From CAKMZU01 sp965248335 (GTDB taxonomy: Bacteria; Pseudomonadota; Gammaproteobacteria; Pseudomonadales; DT-91): 64,000 nt of DNA. A program made the translations under genes and the position numbers. Below the pieces are notes generated by a model. That model worked only from the letters and a program-made list of their open reading frames with translations. It made no database searches and was not told where the DNA came from. Positions 8,650 through 17,519 of this stretch are shown piece after piece (position 1 is the first letter of the stretch; every line of letters starts with the position of its first letter). Location of the stretch: NCBI GenBank assembly GCA_965248335.1, contig CBDFIY010000003.1, positions 1,984,001 to 2,048,000 of the forward strand. Reading direction: 5' to 3'.

Positions 8650-9063
8650 TTATTTTTTATTTAATTCCTCCTTTTTTAACTGCCGATTAATTTGTATAAA
8701 ATCCATAACAATTTGATCACAAATTGTTTTTTTAGCCGCGCAATGCACAGTTGTTGAAATATCCAGCATGCCTTCCACGCGCGTAAAAACACGCTTTATG
8801 ACAGATGGGTAACCAGGATGTTTTTTGGGAGGAAATGTCCAAATGGTTTTGTCTTCGCCTACTTTTTTTTCGGCAACAGACCAGCCATTCGCTGTTCTTA
8901 GCGTTACCTCCGGATCTTCCATAAGGTCATTCAAAACTTTAATTGCGTGGTGTGACTGATAAGGTACCTTCTGAGTACTGATATACCCTATATCTTTTTT
9001 CTTTGACTGGTGAGAGCAGCCGACAAGGAAGAAAATAAAAATGAACCAAGTTAATCGACACAT
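8650..9063 (-). CDS. Putative lipoprotein, unknown
   Basis: 137 residues with a lipoprotein signal: MCRLTWFIFIFFLVGC, lipobox LVGC with cysteine 16 followed by Ser-His, which favours outer-membrane sorting. An AAAGG ribosome site precedes ATG 9063. The mature part is basic, with two later cysteines (HCAAKKTICDQ) that could form a disulphide. No family recognised. Confidence 0.6.
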   Translation of the reverse strand: MCRLTWFIFIFFLVGCSHQSKKKDIGYISTQKVPYQSHHAIKVLNDLMEDPEVTLRTANGWSVAEKKVGEDKTIWTFPPKKHPGYPSVIKRVFTRVEGMLDISTTVHCAAKKTICDQIVMDFIQINRQLKKEELNKK

Positions 9064-9313
9064 AAAAAAGTACCTTTAAAAAAAGGGTTGAGTTGATAAT
9101 AAATATAGCCAACACAAGGCGAAACAACCAAAGATAAGTCATATATTTTTATTATTTTCAATTTAAAAAAAATAAATATAAATTAGGCGTGTGTAAAGAC
9201 ACATAGGCATCATGTTATAATAAAAACTATCATCACAAATACCCTATAATCTGCAGGCAAGTTCACCTACAATCGTCATTACCCTCCATGCAAATAGAGA
9301 AAAGATTCTTTTT

Positions 9314-10225
9314 ATGGATAAAAGTACCCGCGCAGCAGCCCCTTTCTATGTTGGCATTGATGGCGGCGGCAGTAAGTGCCGCGCTTTTGTTACCTGTGAG
9401 GATGGGCGTATTCAAGGTCATGGCATATCCACTTCCGCCAATCCCGCCTATGGCTTTAAGCAAGCAACTGATGCAATGGTTGAATCAATAAGGCTTGCTT
9501 TAAAGGATGCGGGTTTAACAGCAGTCAATAGTAGAGACTTGATCGTCGGTGCCGGGTTAGCAGGTATCAACCTACCAAGTTACTTCAATCAGATGCAGCA
9601 ATGGCAACATCCTTTTAAAGCACTGCATTTAACATCCGATGTACATATTGCCTGTCTTGGTGCACACCAAGGTGAAGATGGTGCTGTGCTGGTGATCGGG
9701 ACAGGTTCTTGCGCTTACCGCATACAAAATGGCATAGGCTTCATGCTGGGTGGTCACGGCTTTCCTTATGGTGATCAAGGAAGCGGTGCTTGGATTGGCT
9801 TAAAAGTGGTTGAAGCCGTTTTGTTAGCACAGGATAAGCTTGCACCACAGACACTACTTACCCAAAAAGTCGATGAATACTTGATGCTCAACGGCGAGAT
9901 ACTGACCTTAAGAGATATGATGATAGCGAAGCCTTCTAGGACTTATGCCAACCTAGCCCCTCTCGCATTCGATCTCTATCAAGCCGACACGATAGCAACA
10001 CAAATTATTGATGAAGGCGCAGGTTATCTAAACAAGCTTGCTGATAAGATCTTAACGCAAAAAAATGTTCAGATTGCATTAATTGGCGGCCTTGCACCAC
10101 CCTACCAGCATTTTTTCAATAACAGTACTCAAAAGCAAATAATGCCTGCAGTTGCTTCACCGCAGCAAGGCGCCGTTTTATACGTCAAACAACAACTTGC
10201 TACGCATAATAACTCGAAAAAATAA
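9314..10225 (+). CDS. BadF/BadG-type ATPase, probable N-acetylglucosamine/glucosamine kinase
   Basis: 303 residues of the ASKHA fold: phosphate-1 motif GIDGGGSKCRAF near residue 14, connect/phosphate-2 motif LVIGTGSCAYRI near residue 133, and GGHGFPYGDQGSGAWIGLKVVE, which is characteristic of GlcNAc/GlcN kinases in this family. Likely phosphorylates amino sugars from cell-wall or chitin turnover with ATP. It stands alone and converges on the lipoprotein gene at 10238 with a 12-base gap. Confidence 0.8.
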   Translation: MDKSTRAAAPFYVGIDGGGSKCRAFVTCEDGRIQGHGISTSANPAYGFKQATDAMVESIRLALKDAGLTAVNSRDLIVGAGLAGINLPSYFNQMQQWQHPFKALHLTSDVHIACLGAHQGEDGAVLVIGTGSCAYRIQNGIGFMLGGHGFPYGDQGSGAWIGLKVVEAVLLAQDKLAPQTLLTQKVDEYLMLNGEILTLRDMMIAKPSRTYANLAPLAFDLYQADTIATQIIDEGAGYLNKLADKILTQKNVQIALIGGLAPPYQHFFNNSTQKQIMPAVASPQQGAVLYVKQQLATHNNSKK

Positions 10226-10237
10226 TAGCGTTAACGG

Positions 10238-11675
10238 TTATTTTTCAAGCGTTGTAAAATAATCTTCCATCAGCTTAGGGAAGCCTAGCTTTGTTGTCTT
10301 CGTATCAACATTAAATTGCGTTACTTTTCCGCCTTTTAAAAATAATAAATAGTCACTTGAGTCATGCATACGAGCACAGCCTGTTACATCCTTATCATAG
10401 CGACCCAGCTTCCAGTCATCTTTCGTGCTTGTAGGTGCTTTCGTGATTTTTTGTGAAGCTTGATCATAGATGAGGTAGGTGCCATCATTTAAGAAAAAAT
10501 AAGCGTCAGACTTATTCGATGTCGTTAAGCAAGCAGCGCTTATTTTTGGTGCATAGGGTAATAATTTAGCTTCTCGAGAACGTTCTTCTCCCCAGTGAAT
10601 ATTGTATTCGGACTGACCGTAACCAAACATTTTTTCTCCACCATCCAAGAAAATGTGCACGCCCTCATTGTGATTATAAATTTGAACCATGGCATTCATT
10701 TTATTATTTGTTGAAACAGACCATGGGAAGTAGTCTGTTACGCTTGCCACCTCGCCCGAGGTGAGGTTTTGTACATTAAAATCAAAGAAAGTGTTGTCAT
10801 CTAGAAAGATTGAAAATATCCAGCGCCTTCCTGCCCAAGACATAACAGACTGTACCTCACGATAGGATTGCCTTGTATAACTAAATGAATAATCGGTTGT
10901 TTTTTCGCCTAGTTTAAAAACTACTTTATTTAAACCATTGTCAGGCGCATGCATTTCCCATTCCTGATCGTTCGCGTTAACGGTTGACGTAAGAAGATCT
11001 CCATTTAGGGAGATAGATAAATTTTCGGAGGTGCTACTCTTCCAGGTGAATTTCTTTGAGGCAACATCGTAGACAAGATCGCTGATATCAATGGCAGCCG
11101 TTTCTTCTACCTCTTTTGTTTCCTCAGTTTTTTCTTCAGCTTTTTCCTTTTCCTTTTCCTTTTCCTTTTCCTCTTCCTCCACCTCGGTTTCTTTCTCCGG
11201 CTCTTCTTTAATGGTTAGTATTCGTGCCTTCTCAAAAACTTTACCATTTCCTCCCTCTAGAACAAAAGTGAATTCAACTTCACCTACAGCATGCTCATAA
11301 TCAGCAATACTCTCGATTTTCTGGATATCATCATAAAGGGTTAACTCACCTTCCCCTTCAATAGAAATATCTTTGAGTGCCTCTCTCAAATCAACGAGTG
11401 TGTATGAACCACTCGGAAGATCTTTCAGCGAAAGAGTATTCTCTGTTTGCTGGCTTATCACTTCCTCTGCTTTTACATCAATGCTTGTTTCTGGTTGTGT
11501 GGCAATTGCTTTTACATCAATGCTTGTTTCTGGTTGTGTGGCAATTGTTTCTGGTTGAATAGTGGATATTTCTTCTGAGTTACTTGTGGTCAAGGACTTA
11601 GTGTCGACTTGTTTTTTTTCATCGTCAGTTGAGGAGCAAGCGATAAAGAATACAAAAGTAAGGATTAAAAAAGTA
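10238..11675 (-). pseudogene. Acidic-linker lipoprotein truncated at its start by an IS1595 element
   Basis: The frame is open from 10238 to the IS end at 11675. Its beginning encodes LFLILTFVFFIACSSTDDEKKQ, a lipoprotein signal with lipobox FIAC, but there is no ATG: the IS end at 11676 replaces the first codons. A rare-start read-through from TTG 11593 would lose the lipobox. The mature protein has a duplicated ATQPETSIDVKA segment, a beta-rich domain, a Glu/Lys linker (EEEEKEKEKEKEK) near residues 145-160 and a C-terminal half with repeated short Tyr/Phe/Asp blades (for example FFLNDGTYLIYD, IFLDGGEKMFGYG) suggestive of a beta-propeller or hemopexin-like fold. No enzyme motif is seen. A surface adhesion or matrix role is speculation. 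Confidence 0.7.
11468..11545. repeat. Two exact tandem 39-bp units
   Basis: 11468-11506 and 11507-11545 are identical and encode the duplicated ATQPETSIDVKA segment near the N-terminus of the disrupted lipoprotein. Confidence 0.92.
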
Positions 11676-12696
11676 CCTGATTACCCATAAGCCTCAGCCA
11701 TCGTAAGGAACTTATATGGCATTGGAGGCGTTTTTAGCGCTACGGACATAAACCGCGGAAGCAATGCCTTCAAATTAAAACGACGATTAAAGCGATAACA
11801 AAACTCTGCCAGGTATCGTGGCAAATGCCTTGGGCTAATGGAATGATAAGGGCCATGCATAGACGTTTTGATGTTGCCGATTATTGTGTTAACCCACTTA
11901 AACTCTTCGAGGTTAACGCAATCAGGCCCACCACCAGTGACAAATTTGTTGTGGGTACAATTAGCGTCTTTGATGGCATTAAAGCAAGCAAGGCCATCAG
12001 AAATCACAGTGCTTCCTTCCTTTACATGCCTCTTGGCCCATCGCTTTATCTCATTAAGCGTAAACCCCTCAACGACATTCATATTCATGCTAATTGGCTT
12101 ACCCTCATTATCAAGAGAAACCGCTGTGATGTAGGATGTTTTATTAGAAGATCCACGTCCACGCTTTCCGCCTCTTTGCTCTCCTCCCCAATAAGCATCA
12201 TCCACTTGAATAAAACCCGACAAAGGTTTGCTATCATCCCGCTCCTTCATTGCCTGCATGACTTTATGCTTAACTGACCATGCCGTATTGTACCCGACAC
12301 CTAATTGGCGTTTTAATGCCAATATCGATAATCCAGTTTTTGACTGGGTGAGTAAGTGAATAGCAAGAAACCATGTCTTTAATGGTAACTTTGTACCTGC
12401 GAATAAAGTCCTGCTCGTTAGTGATGTTTGATGGTGACATTTATTGCATTGATACAGGGCTCTGCTTTTAAGCTTGCAATAGGATGTCGAGTGACAATCG
12501 GGACAAGTAAAGCCGTTGGGCCACCTCCAGTTAAAGAGTGCCGCTTCGCATTGCATCTCTGATCCATAATCTCTAAACAGATCTGAAAGGCTGTAGCCTT
12601 TTTGGAATTGAACCGTATTTTTAGACATGTGAACACCTCAACGATACTGTTCTTGACCGCAAGTGTAACAGTAGCTGAGCCTTAGGGGTAATCAGG
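11676..12696. mobile_element. IS1595-family insertion sequence, complete
   Basis: 1021 bases bounded by inverted repeats: left CCTGATTACCCATAAGCCTC, right (reverse) CCTGATTACCCCTAAGGCTC. Flanks share AAAAAG immediately outside each end, a possible imperfect target duplication. It carries one transposase. The transposase stop codon lies inside the left inverted repeat. Insertion removed the start of the lipoprotein gene next door. A solo fragment of the same element lies at 33632-33746. Confidence 0.85.
11681..12628 (-). CDS. IS1595-family transposase (ISXO2-like DDE)
   Basis: 315 residues. An N-terminal zinc ribbon (CPDC near residue 41 and CNKC near residue 60) binds DNA ends. The catalytic domain shows IQVDDAYWGGEQRGGKRGRG, VISDGLACF and LEEFKWVNTIIGNIKTSMHGPYH, the expected acidic positions of the family. 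The frame is full length and apparently functional. Confidence 0.93.
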   Translation of the reverse strand: MSKNTVQFQKGYSLSDLFRDYGSEMQCEAALFNWRWPNGFTCPDCHSTSYCKLKSRALYQCNKCHHQTSLTSRTLFAGTKLPLKTWFLAIHLLTQSKTGLSILALKRQLGVGYNTAWSVKHKVMQAMKERDDSKPLSGFIQVDDAYWGGEQRGGKRGRGSSNKTSYITAVSLDNEGKPISMNMNVVEGFTLNEIKRWAKRHVKEGSTVISDGLACFNAIKDANCTHNKFVTGGGPDCVNLEEFKWVNTIIGNIKTSMHGPYHSISPRHLPRYLAEFCYRFNRRFNLKALLPRFMSVALKTPPMPYKFLTMAEAYG

Positions 12697-12945
12697 AAAA
12701 AGATTGGGATACCTTTTACTTTAGGTCACTTAAAGGGAAAGTGATTTTATTAAATGAAATGGTAATATACCCATCACACTTGAAGATGCAAGGGCGTTGG
12801 CCGCGCTCGCTCACCCCAATCACTTACTGACTGGATTAGCTCGCTTGCCCAGGGCTATCGCACTATGAACATAGCAAGTTCGCAGCAAGATCGACGAATT
12901 TGTGAACTATGAAGAAAAATAAGCGTCATTAAATGTATTTTTTAC

Positions 12946-14313
12946 ATGATTATGAATGACGTAATGAGTACAAATTTTACAGATCACTTTGAAAACCTAT
13001 CTGATCCAAGAATAGAAACAGCGAACAAGCGTCATGAGTTGATGGATACGGTTTCATTTCGTGGGTTCAGTCCTTTAATAAGCTTAGCAGTAGCGACATT
13101 GTTGCCATTGACGGAAAAACACTGAGGCGCTCATTTACGTCAGGCGACAAGAAAGGTGCAATCCATATGGTAAGTGCCTTTCGTGCAGCTAATCATACGG
13201 TTCTTGGTCAGATAAAGGTTGATGAAAAATCTAACGAGATAACCGCTATTCCTGAGTTGATAAAGTTGCTTAACCTTGAAGGAAGTATCGTGACTATCGA
13301 TGCAATGGGTTGCCAAAATTAGCGTTATTTGCGGGGCAGATAGCTTTGTCGCAATTTGGGAAAGCCAGGCTTCGTAAGGTTATGAACCTCCCAAATGGCA
13401 CACAATAGGCAATGTTTTATCGATGCTTGATCCCAAACAGTTGCAATCCGGTTTCATTTCGTGGGTTCAGTCCTTTAATAAGCTTAGCAGTAGCGACATT
13501 GTTGCCATTGACGGAAAAACACTGAGGCGCTCATTTACGTCAGGCGACAAGAAAGGTGCAATCCATATGGTAAGTGCCTTTCGTGCAGCTAATCATACGG
13601 TTCTTGGTCAGATAAAGGTTGATGAAAAATCTAACGAGATAACCGCTATTCCTGAGTTGATAAAGTTGCTTAACCTTGAAGGAAGTATCGTGACTATCGA
13701 TGCAATGGGTTGCCAAAAAGCGATTGCGAAGGCAATCAGGCAAGCACAGGCAGACTACGTTCTATCACTGAAAGGTAATCACGGAAACCTTTTATATGAC
13801 GTTAGCCGGTATCTGGATGCGCTGATTGATGAGGGGTTTAAGCGTGCTCAGTCTGATCATTTTGAAACCGTGGAAAAAGGGCATGGACGCATTGAAACAA
13901 AACGGTACTGGATTACTAATGACATTGACTGGCTGTCTTGTAAAGAGGATTGGGAAGGTTTAAAAACAATCGGCGTTGTTGAATCTGAAAGGACTGTTAT
14001 CAGTACGGGGGAAACATCTATTGAGCGGCGATATTTCATATGCTCTATCGAGTCTAGCGCAGCATTGTTTGCAAAAGCAGTACGCTCTCACTGGGCTATT
14101 GAAAACAATCTTCACTGGACTTTAGATGTGATTTTTAAAGAAGATGAATCAAGAATCAGAGAAGGTTTTGCCGCTGAAAATATGACCGTCATAAGGCATT
14201 TAGCATTGAACATGCTGAAAATGGAGTCTTCTAAAGAGAGCGTTCGCGGTAAGCGACTGAAGGCTGGTTGGGATGAAAACTTTCTTTTATCAGTTTTGTC
14301 AACGGCCTTATAG
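12946..14313 (+). pseudogene. ISAs1 transposase, disrupted N-terminus, intact core
   Basis: The original start is at ATG 12946 (MIMNDVMSTNFTDHF), but the frame breaks after codon 32 where a displaced block joins. The usable frame runs from ATG 13423 (MLDPKQLQSGF) to 14313, 296 residues, and retains the DDE elements: IVAIDGKTLRRS, VTIDAMGCQKAIA with YVLSLKGNH, and NNLHWTLDVIFKEDES. Compared with copy 2 it lacks roughly the first 110 residues, so it may be inactive. Copy 2 supplies the missing N-terminal sequence. Confidence 0.85.
13049..13718. repeat. 270-bp direct repeat inside ISAs1 copy 1 (13049-13318 and 13449-13718)
   Basis: The two blocks are identical by eye across 270 bases at exactly 400 bases offset. 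The 130 bases between them are the normal upstream part of the transposase, but with three short losses relative to copy 2 (around GTCG-CAATTTGG, GCCA-GGCTTCG and AATGGC-ACACAATAGG). Confidence 0.9.
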
Positions 14314-14386
14314 CGCGATTGCCCTGCTCGCTTGCCGCCTTCTTGCATCTCCAATTCCGATAGGTATAGTTCGCAAAGAGGCTGAT

Positions 14387-15973
14387 CTAATGCTCGCGCG
14401 TCGATAAGAATTGAATCTCAGAATAACGATCCTTTACCAGCGATAAATTCACACGAGTAGGCGCTAGATAGCTCAAATGCCCACCGCCATCAATGGCTAA
14501 ATTATCGGCGACCTTACGCTTGAAGTTCTCCAGTGCTTTAGCATCATCCGATTCAACCCAGTGTGCGGTATACACATTCACAGGCTCATAAATGGCCTCA
14601 ACTTTATACTCATCTTTTAAGCGATAGGCGACAACTTCAAATTGCAGCACACCTACTGCACCAACGATAATGTCATTGTTATTGAGAGGGAAGAATACTT
14701 GCGTAGAGCCTTCCTCGGCAAGTTGCTGCAATCCCTTTTGTAACTGCTTGGTTTTTAAGGGGTCTTTTAACCGGATGCGCCGAAAGAGTTCTGGCGCAAA
14801 ATGCGGTATCCCTGTGAATTTTAAATTTTCACCTTCTGTAAAGGTATCGCCAATTTGTATCGTGCCGTGGTTGTGTAGCCCGATAATATCACCAGAAACA
14901 GCCTCGTCAATAACCACGCGCTCGCCCGCTTTAAAGCTCACTGCGTCGGCAATTTTTATATCTTTTCCTAGGCGAACATGACGTAACTTCATCCCCTTAT
15001 TGTAACGCCCCGAACAAAGGCGCATAAAGGCGATTCGATCACGATGCCTTGGATCCATATTGGCTTGTATTTTAAAAACAAACCCTGTCATTTTTTCTTC
15101 AGATGCTTCGACCTCGCGCGTTTTTGTTTCTCGGTTTAAGGGTGAGGGTGCCCACTCTACAAAACCATCGAGCATCTCTCGCACGCCAAAATTACCGAGC
15201 GCGGTACCAAAAAAGACGGGCGTTAGTTTGCCGGCTAAAAAAGCCTCATGGTTAAACTCATGGCTTGCACCACCGACAAGCTCCACTTCTTCTAAAAAAT
15301 CTTCATAATAAATGCCTAGCAGTGATTTTGCTTCTTCAGAGTCAATACCTTGAATACGTTCGTCGTCAGGCATTTGGTGGCCGCCTTGCTGGCGATATAC
15401 ATGAATAGTATCGGTATAAAGGTTATAAACGCCCTTAAATTCTTTGCCCATACCAATGGGCCAGTTGATAGGTGCGGCCTGAATGCCAAGCACATCTTCA
15501 ATTTCATCCAACAAATCAATGCCATCGCGTACATCACGATCCATTTTGTTAACGAAACTTAAAATGGGTGTGCTACGTAAACGGCAAACATTCATCAACT
15601 TAATTGTACGGGCCTCCACACCTTTTGCACCGTCAACAATCATTAAGGCCGAATCCACCGCGGTGAGTGTGCGATAAGTATCTTCAGAAAAGTCTTCATG
15701 CCCTGGGGTATCAAGCAGGTTAACCATGCAATCTTTGTAAGGGAATTGCATGACAGACGAAGTCACTGAAATACCTCTTTCTTGCTCCATCGTCATCCAG
15801 TCGGATGTTGCGTGACGGTCTGACTTCTTCCCTTTAACGGTACCTGCAACTTGAATTAACTCGCCTAAAAGAATCAATTTTTCGGTGATAGTCGTTTTAC
15901 CCGCATCAGGGTGAGAGATGATCGCGAAGGTTTTCCTTGATTGGATTTGATCTTGTAACGGTGCTGATGCCAT
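14387..15973 (-). CDS. prfC: Peptide chain release factor 3
   Basis: 528 residues, the normal length. GTPase motifs: G1 SHPDAGKTTITEKL, G2/switch region EQERGISVTSSVMQF, G3 DTPGHEDFSEDTYRTLTAV, G4 NKMDRD. The C-terminal half matches RF3 (GVLQFEVVAYRLKDEYKVE). RF3 is the GTPase that removes RF1/RF2 from the ribosome after peptide release. It stands alone; its stop lies 18 bases from the end of MITE-A copy 3. Confidence 0.98.
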   Translation of the reverse strand: MASAPLQDQIQSRKTFAIISHPDAGKTTITEKLILLGELIQVAGTVKGKKSDRHATSDWMTMEQERGISVTSSVMQFPYKDCMVNLLDTPGHEDFSEDTYRTLTAVDSALMIVDGAKGVEARTIKLMNVCRLRSTPILSFVNKMDRDVRDGIDLLDEIEDVLGIQAAPINWPIGMGKEFKGVYNLYTDTIHVYRQQGGHQMPDDERIQGIDSEEAKSLLGIYYEDFLEEVELVGGASHEFNHEAFLAGKLTPVFFGTALGNFGVREMLDGFVEWAPSPLNRETKTREVEASEEKMTGFVFKIQANMDPRHRDRIAFMRLCSGRYNKGMKLRHVRLGKDIKIADAVSFKAGERVVIDEAVSGDIIGLHNHGTIQIGDTFTEGENLKFTGIPHFAPELFRRIRLKDPLKTKQLQKGLQQLAEEGSTQVFFPLNNNDIIVGAVGVLQFEVVAYRLKDEYKVEAIYEPVNVYTAHWVESDDAKALENFKRKVADNLAIDGGGHLSYLAPTRVNLSLVKDRYSEIQFLSTREH

Positions 15974-16078
15974 GAAAACGCCTACTTTCGCTAAATACGG
16001 ATAAAAACGAGTAATTATAACAAACCGTTGTTAAATAGCTAAGTGATCATTTACGCAGACCCGCAATCATAAGCCGTT

Positions 16079-16205
16079 TATATCCATCGGAATTGGAGAT
16101 GCAATAAGGCGGCAAGCGAGCGAATCCCCATGAGCTTACAGTCAGTAAGTGATTGGGTGAGCGAGCGCGGCCAACGCCCTTGCATCTTCAAGGGTGATCG
16201 GTATA
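16079..16205. repeat. MITE-A copy 4
   Basis: Full-length form, 127 bases: TATATCCATCGGAATTGG ... AGGGTGATCGGTATA, with the central CAGTCAGTAAGTGATTGGG segment and the AGCGAGCG inner arms. Located just upstream of the IS30 element. Confidence 0.92.
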
Positions 16206-16340
16206 AACAGTTGTCCGGTCTTAAAAGTGAGGCCATATTTTCCGGTATAAAAAGTGTATTAATACTCGGATTCACAATCTAATCGCATAGCTTTGTTATT
16301 GGTCTATTCTGATATAACCGAGACAAAGGTAAGCAAAATC

Positions 16341-17412
16341 ATGAGTCATAGGAAGCTTAATAAAGATGATCGAAGCCAGATTTATATTCTTCTAAAGCAA
16401 GGCTATTCACAACAGGCCATTGCCGATGCAATAGGGGTTCACCAATCAAGCATCAGTCGAGAGCTGAGCCGCAATAAAGGCATGAAAGGCTACCGTCACA
16501 AGCAGGCGCAAGCGATCAGAGATAAGAGGCGTAAAGCATCTCACAAACCTACAAAGATGACGGATGAACGGGTTGTTTTGATAGAGACCATGATCCGTGA
16601 GAAGTGTAGCCCAGAGCAGATATCAGGTTGGCTCAAAGAGAATCATACAGTTTCAGTTAGCCATGAAACGATCTACTTGCATATGTGGGCTGATAAAAAA
16701 GCAGGGGGTGACCTGTACACTTTTTTAAGACGACGCGGCAAGGCCTATCAACCGCGCGGGAAAAAACTGGCAGGCCGAGGATATATTAAAAATCGCGTAG
16801 GTATCGAGCATCGCCCCGCGATTGTTGACGCTAAAGAGCGTGTCGGCGATTGGGAAATTGATTTAGTTGTAGGCCATGGCCACAATGGCGCCTTAGTCAC
16901 TATCGTTGAACGGTTCACCAAATTCACTGTATCTAAGCGAGTGAACGATAAGTCTGCGGCTAGCGTGACGCAAGCGACGATTGAGCTGTTGTTACCTTAT
17001 CAACCTTACGTACTCTCAATCACAGCAGATAATGGAAAGGAATTTGCGTTTCATGAACAAATTTCAAAGGCACTGGATACCGAGTTTTATTTTGCCGACC
17101 CTTACTGCTCGTGGCAACGTGGATTGAACGAAAATACTAATGGGTTGATTCGTCAGTATTACCCAAAGAAAACGGACTTTAAGCTGGTTTCTCAGAGTGA
17201 CGTGACGCAATCTATCGATCAGCTTAATCGAAGACCCAGAAAACTCTTGCTCTATATACCCATCGGAATTGGAAATGCAAGAAGGCGGCAAGGAGTGAAC
17301 CCCCATGATCTTACAGTCAGTAAGTGATTGGGCCAGACAACACCATTGCACCTTCAAAGGTGATCGGTATAGATCACCCGCTGAACTTATGGGCAATGTA
17401 TGTCTAATTTAG
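16341..17412 (+). pseudogene. IS30-family transposase, C-terminus cut by MITE-A
   Basis: Starts at ATG 16341 (MSHRKLNKDDRSQIY) with AAAGG upstream; an earlier in-frame start at 16293 is less typical. It has an N-terminal helix-turn-helix (YSQQAIADAIGVHQSSISRE) and DDE core (VGDWEIDLVVG, SITADNGKEFA, NENTNGLIRQYYPK). At 17255 the MITE begins and the frame runs into it, ending at 17327 with foreign residues. Excising 116 bases (one TA kept) joins KLLLY directly to RSPAELMGNVCLI and a TAG at 17412, the usual IS30 C-terminal pattern (RPRK...Y-x-[ST]P-x-E). So the gene was intact before the MITE inserted. Confidence 0.9.
17255..17371. repeat. MITE-A copy 5, inside the IS30 transposase
   Basis: TATACCCATCGGAATTGG ... 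AGGTGATCGGTATA, 117 bases, inserted at a TA dinucleotide. Restoration of the host reading frame defines the element as TACC...GGTA with TA duplicated on each side. Confidence 0.95.
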
Positions 17413-17472
17413 CGGCATGAAAGTTATGCATTTAGAGGTTGAATCCGCCATACATATTATGCGTCACCTAAA

Positions 17473-17510
17473 ATGAAAAAATAGCTGCCCAAGATCTTGT
17501 GTGGGCAGCT
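17473..17510 (-). terminator. Rho-independent terminator of the btuB-like gene
   Basis: On the minus strand AGCTGCCCA (complement of 17510-17502), a 10-base loop, TGGGCAGCT (to 17483) and then ATTTTTTCAT. It directly follows the receptor stop codon at 17520. Confidence 0.85.
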
Positions 17511-17519
17511 GTTATTAAC

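Larger units (their letters stand above)
12850..14326. mobile_element. ISAs1-family element, copy 1 (internally rearranged)
   Basis: Ends CAGGGCTATCGC (12850) and, reversed, CAGGGCAATCGCGCTATA (to 14326), the CAGGG start typical of ISAs1. It is flanked by a perfect 10-bp direct repeat CTCGCTTGCC (12840-12849 and 14327-14336). It is longer than copy 2 (1477 versus 1254 bases) because a 270-base internal block is present twice. Confidence 0.92.
12766..14368. repeat. MITE-A copy 3, split by ISAs1
   Basis: The left part 12766-12849 starts TATACCCATCACACTTGAAG; the right part resumes at 14327 and ends GATAGGTATA at 14368. Removing the ISAs1 element and one copy of CTCGCTTGCC restores a normal full-length MITE-A. 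It lies between the IS1595 element and prfC. Confidence 0.92.
16265..17449. mobile_element. IS30-family element, interrupted by a MITE-A
   Basis: Terminal inverted repeats of about 25 bases are visible by eye: the left end near 16267 reads CGGATTCACAATCTAATCGC and the reversed right end near 17447 reads CGGATTCAACCTCTAAATGC, both continuing to a shared CTTT. The exact outermost bases are uncertain by a few positions. Confidence 0.75.

Noticed and set aside
11091..11300. Ser/Phe-rich plus-strand frame
   Set aside because: Antisense of the Glu/Lys linker of the disrupted lipoprotein; composition explained by that low-complexity DNA.
11825..12277. Plus-strand frame inside IS1595
   Set aside because: Antisense shadow of the transposase gene.
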